From NCBI GenBank assembly GCA_043196285.1, contig JBBYJL010000052.1, positions 1 through 9,305 of the forward strand: a DNA stretch of 9,305 nucleotides, written 5' to 3'. Position 1 is the first letter of the stretch. Every line of letters starts with the position of its first letter. The notes beneath the pieces are model-generated. The model saw only the letters and a program-made list of their open reading frames with translations, was not told the origin of the DNA and made no database searches. This document shows positions 1 to 6,180 of this stretch, one piece after another. A program made the translations under genes and the position numbers. This DNA comes from JAKAFX01 sp043196285 (GTDB taxonomy: Archaea; Thermoplasmatota; Thermoplasmata; Thermoplasmatales; Thermoplasmataceae).

Positions 1-738
1 CCAACCGCCGGAGAAGCTACAATAAACGGGTTTGATATTCTTAAGCAGGCCAGGGAGATACGTGAACTGATAGCTGCTGTGCCACAGGAAGCGAGAGCTG
101 TACCCTGGATGACTCCAGTTCAGACAATCACGTCCTATCTCATGTGGAGAGGGTATACACATTCAGAATCCAGGGAGATGGGAAAGAATGCGCTGAGAAC
201 CATGGGAATGGAGGAACAGGAGGACAAGAAAAACAGAAATCTCTCCGGAGGACAGAAGCGAAAGGTTCTGGTAGCGACGGCACTGGCAAGCGAGGCCACG
301 CTCATATTCCTGGACGAACCAACCACCGGTCTTGATTTTATTTCCAGAAAGGAACTCTGGAATCTGCTTTCATCGCTGAAGCGCGAAAGGCTCATATTCC
401 TTACCACGCATTATCTGGAGGAGGCTGAAACACTTGGCGATCTGATAGGAGTTATGAGCAATGGAAACATGGTTGGATTCGGTTCCCTTGATCAGCTAAG
501 GAAGAAAGTCAGATATCCCCTGAGCATCAAGATTTTTTCGCAGGACTTTGATGTATCAGGAATTAAGGGCGAAGTGCAGAAGGTGGCACAGAATGCTATC
601 CAGATTTATACAGGTGAGGATGAGGCATATGAACTGGCAGAAACATTACTTGCAAGGCATCTCAAGTTCACCGTGCAGGAAGTCAGCCTCAATACCATAT
701 TCGAGTCTTTCGTCCAGGGAGATGAACTTATTGAATAG
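1..738 (+). CDS. ABC transporter ATP-binding protein (5' partial)
   Basis: ATPase subunit of an ABC-2 (DrrA-like) exporter; it would hydrolyse ATP on the cytoplasmic face to drive the permease encoded next. The reading frame is open from base 1 (visible start PTAGEATINGFDI), so the N-terminus with the Walker A P-loop, roughly 40-45 residues, lies upstream of the window. Visible in order, numbered from the first visible residue: Q-loop (VPQE, about 27-30), ABC signature LSGGQ (about 81-85), Walker B LIFLDE (about 101-106) with the catalytic Glu, D-loop (TGLD), and the H-loop His in LTTHYLEEAE (about 137). A GTG at base 79 is an internal codon, not the start, because it would remove conserved sequence before the Q-loop. 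The stop overlaps the permease start, so the two are very likely co-translated. The substrate cannot be told; export of a drug, lipid or small molecule is possible. Confidence 0.93.
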   Translation, partial: PTAGEATINGFDILKQAREIRELIAAVPQEARAVPWMTPVQTITSYLMWRGYTHSESREMGKNALRTMGMEEQEDKKNRNLSGGQKRKVLVATALASEATLIFLDEPTTGLDFISRKELWNLLSSLKRERLIFLTTHYLEEAETLGDLIGVMSNGNMVGFGSLDQLRKKVRYPLSIKIFSQDFDVSGIKGEVQKVAQNAIQIYTGEDEAYELAETLLARHLKFTVQEVSLNTIFESFVQGDELIE

Positions 739-1474
739 AAATGTCGGGAGCCAGATTTACGCTTCGATTCTCGTGAATTCGCTTTATGCAATGCTCAATT
801 ATCCTGTAACCCTCATCAGCACTCTGCTGGCTCCCCTCTCAATACTGGCTGTAGTCACATTTGCGAGCCACGGAACCCTTCTCCCTGTTGCCGCAGAGGG
901 GGCACTTATAATGAACATGGTGTCGAGTGGGACCTCCCTGCAGGGGGATCTTTCGCACCTCAAGAATGACATGCGGATGCAGGACATGGTGGTCAGTTCA
1001 CCTACCGGACCTGGCATCTATGTTTTTGGCATGGCTATCTCTGAAATAGTCTATTCCATTCCCACACTTATTGTGCTTTTAATCTTTAACGCACTTTTTG
1101 TTAAAACTTCATTTTTTGGTGCGGTAGTGATATTTCTTGACATGGCTACGATATTCACATTTTCAATTTCACTGGGGTTCCTTCTCTCCACGTTCTCTTC
1201 GGATATTGTCCAGAGCTGGGCGTTCTCCGGAATACTTTCCCCCATACTTACTACAATCCCGCCGGTTTACTATCCTATATCCTACATTCCCATGCCTTAC
1301 AGGTATCTTGCCTACATATCGCCTACAACATATGCAGCACAAATTGCCCAGAATGCAGTTGGATTCACCACTCTCGCTCCTGGAACTGTGGCACTTTACT
1401 GGATCATACTGCTGGGCATAACGATACTGTTCGGATATCTTGCAATGAAGCGTTCCAGATGGAGAGAGACATAG
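722..1474 (+). CDS. ABC-2 type transporter permease
   Basis: Membrane subunit paired with the preceding ATPase. I start it at ATG 722, preceded at once by AGGGAG and overlapping the ATPase stop by 17 bases; this gives 250 residues, normal for an ABC-2 permease. The frame stays open further upstream to 548, but that stretch is hydrophilic and lies within the ATPase gene. About six hydrophobic segments are visible, near residues 28-48, 57-72, 102-127, 132-157, 165-185 and 223-242, with a basic C-terminal tail (KRSRWRE). The segment ISPTTYAAQIAQNAVG (about 200-214) resembles the conserved loop before the last helix of ABC-2 permeases. A TTG at 731 is an alternative start. No third subunit follows within 130 bases, so the exporter is probably a homodimer of each chain. 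Substrate unknown. Confidence 0.88.
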   Translation: MNLLNRNVGSQIYASILVNSLYAMLNYPVTLISTLLAPLSILAVVTFASHGTLLPVAAEGALIMNMVSSGTSLQGDLSHLKNDMRMQDMVVSSPTGPGIYVFGMAISEIVYSIPTLIVLLIFNALFVKTSFFGAVVIFLDMATIFTFSISLGFLLSTFSSDIVQSWAFSGILSPILTTIPPVYYPISYIPMPYRYLAYISPTTYAAQIAQNAVGFTTLAPGTVALYWIILLGITILFGYLAMKRSRWRET

Positions 1475-1606
1475 GAACGGGGATTTGATCCTTGAAATTG
1501 CTGCCTTGATTGAGTCTTACGGATATCATGAGAAGGTCGAACATCCCTATATATTTTACAGAATATATATACCGATAATTTTAAGCATTCGTTACAATAA
1601 GAATGA
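1475..1606 (+). promoter_or_regulatory. Intergenic region with MFS promoter and AT-rich inverted repeat
   Basis: This 132-base gap holds no convincing gene. The only clear signal is an inverted repeat with 8-bp perfect arms, TATATATT (1548-1555) and AATATATA (1562-1569), separated by TTACAG. The right arm sits in the run ATATATATA (1563-1571), a good TATA-box candidate 36-44 bases upstream of the MFS GTG start. It predicts a transcript starting near 1593-1597 with a short leader of about ten bases. The repeat could be an operator overlapping the TATA box or just a consequence of AT-richness. No oligo-T terminator is seen after the permease stop. Confidence 0.5.
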
Positions 1607-2917
1607 GTGTTTGAAGCTCTTGATGAAAGCAGGCTTAAGAAAGTACATTTCAGAATCACTGCCCTTTCTTCAGGAGGGAGTTTCCTGGACGGATATGATA
1701 TATCCATAATATCTGTTGCAGTCCTTGTTCTTAAGTCTCAGTTCTCTCTCACTTCCACTGAAATAACACTCCTGCTTGGTTCCACAATACTTGGAATGAT
1801 ATTTGGAGGCGTACTAATAGGTTATCTTACTGATCTCAAAGGAAGAAGGTACGTATATCTCTGGGACATGGCTTTTTTCATACTTTTTGGTGTTCTGTCA
1901 GCAGTTGCCACGGATTATCTTCAGCTCCTTCTTTTCAGACTTCTGCTTGGAGTTGCAATAGGAGCTGATTATGCCATAACGCCAACAATTATTGCGGAGT
2001 TCTCGCCAGTGAAACACAGAGGAAAATTGCTCAGTTTTTCAGGGGCAGCCTGGTTCATAGGAGCGTTTGCATCATATGGAATAGGCACTGTCCTGATCCC
2101 GCTGGGTAACATATCCTGGCGTTACATGTTCCTGATCGGGGTCATACCTGCGGCAATAGTTCTGCTGCTCAGGCGGGACGTTCCTGAATCACCAAGATGG
2201 CTTTTATCTCATGGAGAAAATGAGAAAGCGAATGCCTCTATGAGAGAAATAGATAGGAGCGCAAATGTCGTGGCCCCGAAAACCTACACCAAAACCAGAT
2301 TCGGTGATCTCTTCAGGAAAAGATACATTGCTGCTACTGCATTCATATCAATATTCTGGTTTGCACTCGATGCTGTTACGTACGTGATAGCACTCAATGG
2401 ACCTTCAATACTTCATGATCTCGGTATATCTGCTGATACAGCATCCGGCTATGCTACTCTAATTGCTCTTCTTGCAATAATAGGTGCTGTCATAGCAATT
2501 GTGTTTATTGATACAACTGGCAGAAAGAATCTTACCCTGATAGGTTTCACGGGCATGGTTGCCACGCTCCTGCTGGCAGCATTCCTGTTTGAGTATTATC
2601 CTGTTGTAATCTACATCGTGCTGCTGTTTGTCGTCTTTGAGATCAGCCAGGAACTTGGCCCTGGGATTACAAATTCTGTGTATCCGCAGGAACTTTATCC
2701 GACGGAGATAAGATCTACTGCACAGGGTTTCGGGACCACTGTCAGCCGTGTGGGCGCGCTCTTCGGCATATTTGTCTTCGCGTTCATAGCTGGTGCTTAT
2801 GGTATCAGTGCCGGCATGATATTTCTTGCAGTGATTTCTGCCATGGGACTTGTGGTAACCATTTGGCTTGGGAATGAGACAGCCGGGAAATCGCTGGAAG
2901 AATTGAACAGACCCTAG
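1607..2917 (+). CDS. MFS transporter, sugar-porter-like
   Basis: Major facilitator superfamily secondary transporter, 436 residues with about twelve hydrophobic segments, expected in the cytoplasmic membrane as a proton-coupled solute carrier. Family marks: FLDGYDIS in helix 1 (about 26-33); the loop 2-3 motif GYLTDLKGRR (about 72-81); a sugar-transport-like signature from RLLLGVAIGADY to KHRGK (about 111-140); PESPRWLL before the central loop (about 193-200); IDTTGRKN in the matching C-terminal loop (about 301-308); and PQELYPTEIRSTAQG (about 360-374). The start is GTG 1607, the first start codon after an in-frame stop at 1604; the next in-frame Met is too deep to be used. An out-of-frame ATG-AGT-GTT-TGA at 1603-1614 overlaps this start. 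The gene converges on the phosphodiesterase, sharing CTAG. A sugar is a reasonable substrate, but organic and aromatic acid carriers share these motifs. Confidence 0.9.
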   Translation: MFEALDESRLKKVHFRITALSSGGSFLDGYDISIISVAVLVLKSQFSLTSTEITLLLGSTILGMIFGGVLIGYLTDLKGRRYVYLWDMAFFILFGVLSAVATDYLQLLLFRLLLGVAIGADYAITPTIIAEFSPVKHRGKLLSFSGAAWFIGAFASYGIGTVLIPLGNISWRYMFLIGVIPAAIVLLLRRDVPESPRWLLSHGENEKANASMREIDRSANVVAPKTYTKTRFGDLFRKRYIAATAFISIFWFALDAVTYVIALNGPSILHDLGISADTASGYATLIALLAIIGAVIAIVFIDTTGRKNLTLIGFTGMVATLLLAAFLFEYYPVVIYIVLLFVVFEISQELGPGITNSVYPQELYPTEIRSTAQGFGTTVSRVGALFGIFVFAFIAGAYGISAGMIFLAVISAMGLVVTIWLGNETAGKSLEELNRP

Positions 2918-3630
2918 ATCTTTCTGCCGGAGTTTATCAGACTTATCACCAGATCCGGACGATCGGACCCTATAGCATCAACACCTGCATTTAATGAGTC
3001 GGTTATTCCTTTCGGGTCATTTGGAGCCCATACGCTTACCTTTATCCCACCCTTGTGGCACCTGTCCACGTATGACCTTGTCAGTCCTTCATAATTTATT
3101 GCGATTGTATCACAACCGCACTGTCTGACCATGTTTACGGGATCAATGGGAAAACCGGCAATAAGTGCACCACAGATCATATCAGGAAACTTCTGTTTGA
3201 TCAGGAACAGTGCGTCATGGAAGAACGATATAAGTATGCTCCTCTTGAGCAGATCCGGCCTTATGCTGTATAGATTGACAAGAGAATTAACAGTCTCCAT
3301 AGATTTCAGTTCAATCACTACTGGAATATGTATGGCGTCAAGCACCTCTTCCAGTAACGGAATATTTTCGCCTCCTTTGAGTTTGATACTCCTTAACTTT
3401 TCCGTGTCCAGTTCTTTCACGTCCATATCGATTCCGGCCGTCCTTCTCAGATCAGGATCGTGTATTACTGCAAGATTTCCGTCTTTAGTTGCGTGGACAT
3501 CACATTCTACGGCGTCCACCCCAATCTTCTCAACACCTTTGAATGCAGAAAGAGTGTTTTCACTAAAAAGATCGCTGCCACCTCTGTGGGCTATCACAAA
3601 TACGTCCCGTCCCATGTAACTGTGAGTCAT
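2914..3630 (-). CDS. Glycerophosphodiester phosphodiesterase (GDPD family)
   Basis: Hydrolyses glycerophosphodiesters to an alcohol and glycerol phosphate; role in lipid headgroup turnover or scavenging. The 238 residues cover the whole family TIM barrel. By analogy with the family, the active-site residues all appear present: HRG (His15, Arg16), SENT (Glu24, Asn25), VECDVHATKDG (Glu42, Asp44, His46), VIHDP (His57, Asp58) and the third metal ligand in VIELKS (Glu107). The C-terminal part GVDAIGSDRPDLV is the usual barrel closure. There is no signal peptide, so it is probably cytoplasmic. I take ATG at 3628-3630 as the start because a TATA-like box lies about 26 bases upstream, implying a leaderless message; Met6 (3613-3615) is an alternative. 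It shares its last four bases with the MFS stop. Archaeal lipids contain glycerol-1-phosphate, so whether the natural substrate is archaeal or environmental is open. Confidence 0.92.
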   Translation of the reverse strand: MTHSYMGRDVFVIAHRGGSDLFSENTLSAFKGVEKIGVDAVECDVHATKDGNLAVIHDPDLRRTAGIDMDVKELDTEKLRSIKLKGGENIPLLEEVLDAIHIPVVIELKSMETVNSLVNLYSIRPDLLKRSILISFFHDALFLIKQKFPDMICGALIAGFPIDPVNMVRQCGCDTIAINYEGLTRSYVDRCHKGGIKVSVWAPNDPKGITDSLNAGVDAIGSDRPDLVISLINSGRKI

Positions 3631-3651
3631 TAATGTGCAATGAAACTGTTT

Positions 3652-3660
3652 GATATATAG
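3652..3660 (-). promoter_or_regulatory. TATA box of the phosphodiesterase gene (leaderless)
   Basis: On the minus strand the sequence reads CTATATATC, centred about 26 bases before the ATG at 3630. At the standard archaeal TATA-to-start spacing, transcription would begin at or within a base or two of the A of the ATG, giving a leaderless mRNA. No Shine-Dalgarno-like sequence precedes the ATG, which fits. Confidence 0.55.
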
Positions 3661-3770
3661 GATTGCCTGATTCGTCGCCCTGGGTAATATTCAGGTATCT
3701 GGCCAATGCTCATGAAATTGCTGATATTTCACTGTTTCAATCTCTCTTTTTATCATGTATTTTCCCAATA

Positions 3771-3780
3771 GGTTTAAGTT
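3771..3780 (+). promoter_or_regulatory. TATA-like box of the dehydrogenase gene
   Basis: GGTTTAAGTT is centred about 31 bases before ATG 3807, predicting a start near 3801-3803 and a leader of only a few bases. Between box and start lies TGTC-AATTA-GACA (3786-3798), a small inverted repeat that could bind a repressor. The rest of the 176-base divergent region contains TGAAAT (3713-3718) facing ATTTCA (3726-3731) and two ACTGTTT copies (3645-3651, 3731-3737), but no gene I can support. Confidence 0.4.
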
Positions 3781-3806
3781 ACTTGTGTCAATTAGACAGG
3801 GATGAT

Positions 3807-4628
3807 ATGAATTCGGATAAAGAAAATCATAATATTAACGGGAAGCCGGTCATCAATCTTGAGGGTCATATCGCACTTGTTACAGGATCCAGTTCCGGCC
3901 TCGGAAGTGCAATAGCGTTAACAATTGCGCAGGCTGGCGCTACTGTTGCGGTTCATTACAGGAAGGAAGAGAAGGAGGCTAAAGATCTGGTGGCCAGAAT
4001 TACAGCGGCTGGAGGCAAAGCCAAAGCTTTTGGGGCAGACGTATCAAAGCAGACTGAGGTTGAAAATCTCTTCTCCAGCATCGATAAGGAACTCGGAAAT
4101 GTTGACATACTGGTCAACAATGCCGGAATAGATGGAGTTCGTGCTCTCTGTGGCGATGATGACCCCAGGAATTGGGAAAACGTTATCGCAGTGAATCTTA
4201 TTGGCCCATATTATTGCTCAAGGGAAGCTGTTAAAAGAATGAGAAAGAATCACAGCGGGGTCATCCTGAATATCACATCTGTACATGAATTCATACCATG
4301 GACAGGCTACACCGCTTATTCCAGTGCCAAGGCCGGTCTCTCCATGTTTACCAAGACTCTGGCTCAGGAAACTGCAGAAGATGGTATCAGAGTCCTGGCT
4401 GTCGCGCCCGGAGCGATAAAGACCCCGATTAACAGATCTGTGTGGGGGAATCCTGACACACTGGCTGACCTGAACAAAAAGATAGCAATGGAAAAGCTGG
4501 GCAGTCCTGAGGATATCGCAAATGCGGTAACCTTTCTTGTAAGCGATCTTGCCAGCTACATTACAGGCACAACGCTTGTTGTGGATGGGGGGATGCTCCT
4601 CTACCCTGATTTTAAACATGGTGGATGA
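3807..4628 (+). CDS. Short-chain dehydrogenase, glucose 1-dehydrogenase-like
   Basis: Classical SDR oxidoreductase of 273 residues. Visible: cofactor loop TGSSSGLG (26-33), NNAG (104-107), Asn130, catalytic Ser158 (NITSVHE), and Tyr171/Lys175 in YSSAK. The region from SVHEFIPW through GAIKTPIN to DGGMLLYPDF closely matches the Bacillus glucose 1-dehydrogenase sequence as I recall it (SVHEKIPW, GAINTPIN, DGGMTLYPSF). The likely reaction is oxidation of D-glucose or a related aldohexose to the lactone. VHYRKEEKEA after strand 2 has an Arg compatible with NADP, as in dual-cofactor Bacillus enzymes. The start is ATG 3807; the open frame back to 3663 encodes an unrelated hydrophobic stretch over the promoter. 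The N-terminus is about ten residues longer than in Bacillus. In Thermoplasmatales glucose oxidation feeds the non-phosphorylative Entner-Doudoroff route, usually by a medium-chain enzyme, so this may act on another sugar. Confidence 0.88.
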   Translation: MNSDKENHNINGKPVINLEGHIALVTGSSSGLGSAIALTIAQAGATVAVHYRKEEKEAKDLVARITAAGGKAKAFGADVSKQTEVENLFSSIDKELGNVDILVNNAGIDGVRALCGDDDPRNWENVIAVNLIGPYYCSREAVKRMRKNHSGVILNITSVHEFIPWTGYTAYSSAKAGLSMFTKTLAQETAEDGIRVLAVAPGAIKTPINRSVWGNPDTLADLNKKIAMEKLGSPEDIANAVTFLVSDLASYITGTTLVVDGGMLLYPDFKHGG

Positions 4629-4674
4629 CTACACTGATTGCCGGCTGTTACAAATGGCATATGTGAAATGAACC

Positions 4675-4698
4675 AAAATTATTTCATTACCTGAAATA
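4675..4698 (+). promoter_or_regulatory. Esterase promoter with overlapping inverted repeat
   Basis: AAAATTATTT (4675-4684) is a TATA-like box about 30 bases before ATG 4709. Overlapping it is an inverted repeat with perfect 7-bp arms, TATTTCA (4680-4686) and TGAAATA (4692-4698), spacer TTACC. Another TGAAAT lies at 4664-4669. The arrangement looks like an operator covering the region between TATA box and transcript start. The remainder of the 80-base gap after the dehydrogenase shows nothing else. Confidence 0.4.
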
Positions 4699-4708
4699 TA
4701 GGTTCTCA

Positions 4709-5641
4709 ATGACGCTCGATCCGTCAATGAGGAATATGTTGGAAATGTACCGGACCTTAAATCTCCCCAGATTATATGAAACAAGTCCTGAAGATCTCAG
4801 GGAGATGATGAATAATACCCGGGTTTCACAGGAAAGTGATACTGTCTCCCGCATTGAGGATCTGTCTTTTGACAGTGATGGCTTTCCTATAAAATGCAGG
4901 CTTTATGATCCTGGGACTGCGGGCAGAGGACTAATAATATATTTCCATGGAGGAGGATTCATGTGGGGTGGAATTGAATCGTCGGATCCTGTCTGCAGAA
5001 GGATCGCCAATGCTTCGCGGACAAAAGTTCTTTCCGTAGATTACCGGCTTGCTCCTGAACACAAATTTCCTGCGGCTGTGAACGATGGTTTTAACTCGTT
5101 CCTCTGGGCTTATAATAATGCTGAAAAACTGGGTATCGATAGGGATAGAATAGCTCTTTCAGGGGATAGCTCCGGTGGAAACATTGCTGCCTCGGCTTGC
5201 CTGAAACTGAAGGATAATGGTTATCCTCTCCCGTTTCTTCAGGTTCTGTTTTATCCTTTCCTTGGACCGGATTTTTACTCTGAGTCCATGAGAGAATTCG
5301 GAGAGGGTTATTTCATTACCGCTGATGAGCTTAAATGGATTGGTGACAATTACCTGAGTTCACGTCATGATGCAGTTGATCCTTATTTCTCCCCGATCCT
5401 TCATGATGGTCTTGAAGGATTGCCTGAAGCACTCATAGTCACTGCTGAATATGATCCGCTAAGGGATCAGGGTGAGATGTATGTTTCAAGGCTTTATTCT
5501 GCCCGCGTACCAGTAACCTCCATCAGGGCCAAGGGAATGATTCACGGATTCCTTGGACTTTTCAGCGTGTCACGTGCAGCTAATTCCATATTAAGCATGG
5601 TGTTTGGGCTGGCAGGATCCATCCTTGATGGAAAGCAATGA
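4709..5641 (+). CDS. Alpha/beta hydrolase, HSL-family (family IV) esterase
   Basis: Carboxylesterase of the hormone-sensitive lipase family, expected to cleave short acyl esters in the cytoplasm. The 310 residues match the usual length of archaeal family IV esterases. Visible: an N-terminal cap region (1-50), oxyanion-hole motif HGGGF (80-84), VDYRLAPEHKFPAA (110-123), nucleophile elbow GDSSGG with Ser154, Asp249 in TAEYDPLRDQG, and His279 in MIHGF. The triad is therefore complete. The elbow has Ser in place of the usual Ala after the nucleophile (GDSAGG in most family members), a variant also seen in plant carboxylesterases of the same fold. There is no signal peptide. It lies 80 bases after the dehydrogenase in the same direction with its own likely promoter, so it may be co-regulated but need not be co-transcribed. 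An oligo-T terminator follows the stop. A lactonase role beside the dehydrogenase is possible but unproven. Confidence 0.92.
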   Translation: MTLDPSMRNMLEMYRTLNLPRLYETSPEDLREMMNNTRVSQESDTVSRIEDLSFDSDGFPIKCRLYDPGTAGRGLIIYFHGGGFMWGGIESSDPVCRRIANASRTKVLSVDYRLAPEHKFPAAVNDGFNSFLWAYNNAEKLGIDRDRIALSGDSSGGNIAASACLKLKDNGYPLPFLQVLFYPFLGPDFYSESMREFGEGYFITADELKWIGDNYLSSRHDAVDPYFSPILHDGLEGLPEALIVTAEYDPLRDQGEMYVSRLYSARVPVTSIRAKGMIHGFLGLFSVSRAANSILSMVFGLAGSILDGKQ

Positions 5642-5648
5642 GAAGTCC

Positions 5649-5656
5649 TTTTTTTT
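5649..5656 (+). terminator. Oligo-T terminator after the esterase
   Basis: Eight consecutive T residues begin eight bases after the esterase stop codon. Archaeal intrinsic termination needs mainly a T-run on the non-template strand, so this is a good candidate; no strong stem precedes it. Confidence 0.55.
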
Positions 5657-5802
5657 ACGAGCGGATCTGAAAGTACAGGCAGAGATATTAACACAGTATA
5701 TTCCTGAAAACTGCTGTTATGACCGTGGTTAAGAGATTTCAACAGTTACCCGGTAATAATTTTTTTTATTTAGATTAATATAGCAGAAAAACATATTAAA
5801 TT
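5657..5802 (+). promoter_or_regulatory. Region upstream of msrB: second T-run and promoter
   Basis: No gene is seen here. A second run of eight T (5760-5767) could be a back-up terminator. Candidate TATA boxes for msrB are TTAATATA (5775-5782), about 25 bases before ATG 5803 and so implying a leaderless message, and TTTATTTAGA (5764-5773), implying a leader of about nine bases. TTAATAT (5775-5781) and ATATTAA (5793-5799) form 7-bp inverted arms spanning the region from TATA box to just before the start. TTACC-C-GGTAA (5746-5756) is a small symmetric site upstream. Confidence 0.42.
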
Positions 5803-6180
5803 ATGGATTACAGAAAGTTGACGAGAGAGGAGGAACTTGTCATAATTTACAAGGGAACAGAACCACCATTTTCAGGTAAATATGAAAATCATTACCAGAA
5901 GGGAATTTATAGCTGCAGAAGGTGTGGCAGCCCTCTGTACAGATCAGAGAGTAAGTTCGATGCTGGTTGTGGATGGCCCAGTTTTGATGAGGAAATCCCG
6001 GGTGCTGTAAAGAGGGCTCGCGACAGAGACGGCCATAGAACAGAGATTCTTTGTGCCAGTTGCGGTGCACACCTTGGACATGTATTTGAAGGCGAAGGTT
6101 TTACTTCCAAAAACACCCGGCATTGCGTGAACTCCATTTCCCTTGATTTCATACCGGACGGTGATTCCCATGGGAATTGA
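5803..6180 (+). CDS. msrB: Peptide methionine-R-sulfoxide reductase MsrB
   Basis: Reduces the R epimer of methionine sulfoxide in oxidised proteins, recycled by thioredoxin or an equivalent. The single MsrB domain fills all 125 residues. Visible: a structural zinc site made of CRRC (Cys38, Cys41) and CASC (Cys84, Cys87); GCGWPSF with the expected resolving Cys56; CGAHLGHVF (87-95); and catalytic Cys108 in RHCVNS, where most family members have RYC. Both redox cysteines and all four zinc ligands are kept, so it should be active. ATG 5803 is chosen because DYRKLTREEE matches the normal N-terminus and a promoter lies just upstream. The last 11 bases overlap the msrA start, so translation is likely coupled. 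There is no export signal; the pair would protect cytoplasmic proteins. Confidence 0.95.
   Translation: MDYRKLTREEELVIIYKGTEPPFSGKYENHYQKGIYSCRRCGSPLYRSESKFDAGCGWPSFDEEIPGAVKRARDRDGHRTEILCASCGAHLGHVFEGEGFTSKNTRHCVNSISLDFIPDGDSHGN

Noticed and set aside
548..721. Upstream extension of the permease frame inside the ATPase gene
   Set aside because: The translated stretch is hydrophilic, basic and unlike a permease, and would overlap conserved ATPase coding; ATG 722 with AGGGAG gives a normal permease.
1485..1709. 74-codon frame across the MFS upstream region
   Set aside because: It runs through the promoter and into the MFS gene in another frame, with no recognisable features.
3131..3619. 162-codon open frame opposite the phosphodiesterase
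   Set aside because: It is the antisense shadow of a gene with a full catalytic motif set; its translation is Ser/Leu-rich with no recognisable domain.
3663..3806. N-terminal extension of the dehydrogenase as a possible signal or membrane segment
   Set aside because: The hydrophobic stretch comes from translating the AT-rich promoter region; the SDR fold starts normally after ATG 3807, with a TATA-like box between.
4218..4619. 133-codon open frame opposite the dehydrogenase
   Set aside because: Antisense shadow of clear SDR coding sequence with no recognisable domain or promoter.
3807..5641. Dehydrogenase plus esterase as a novel biosynthetic cluster
   Set aside because: Both are common stand-alone enzymes, separated by a promoter-bearing gap, with no carrier protein, synthase or tailoring gene nearby.
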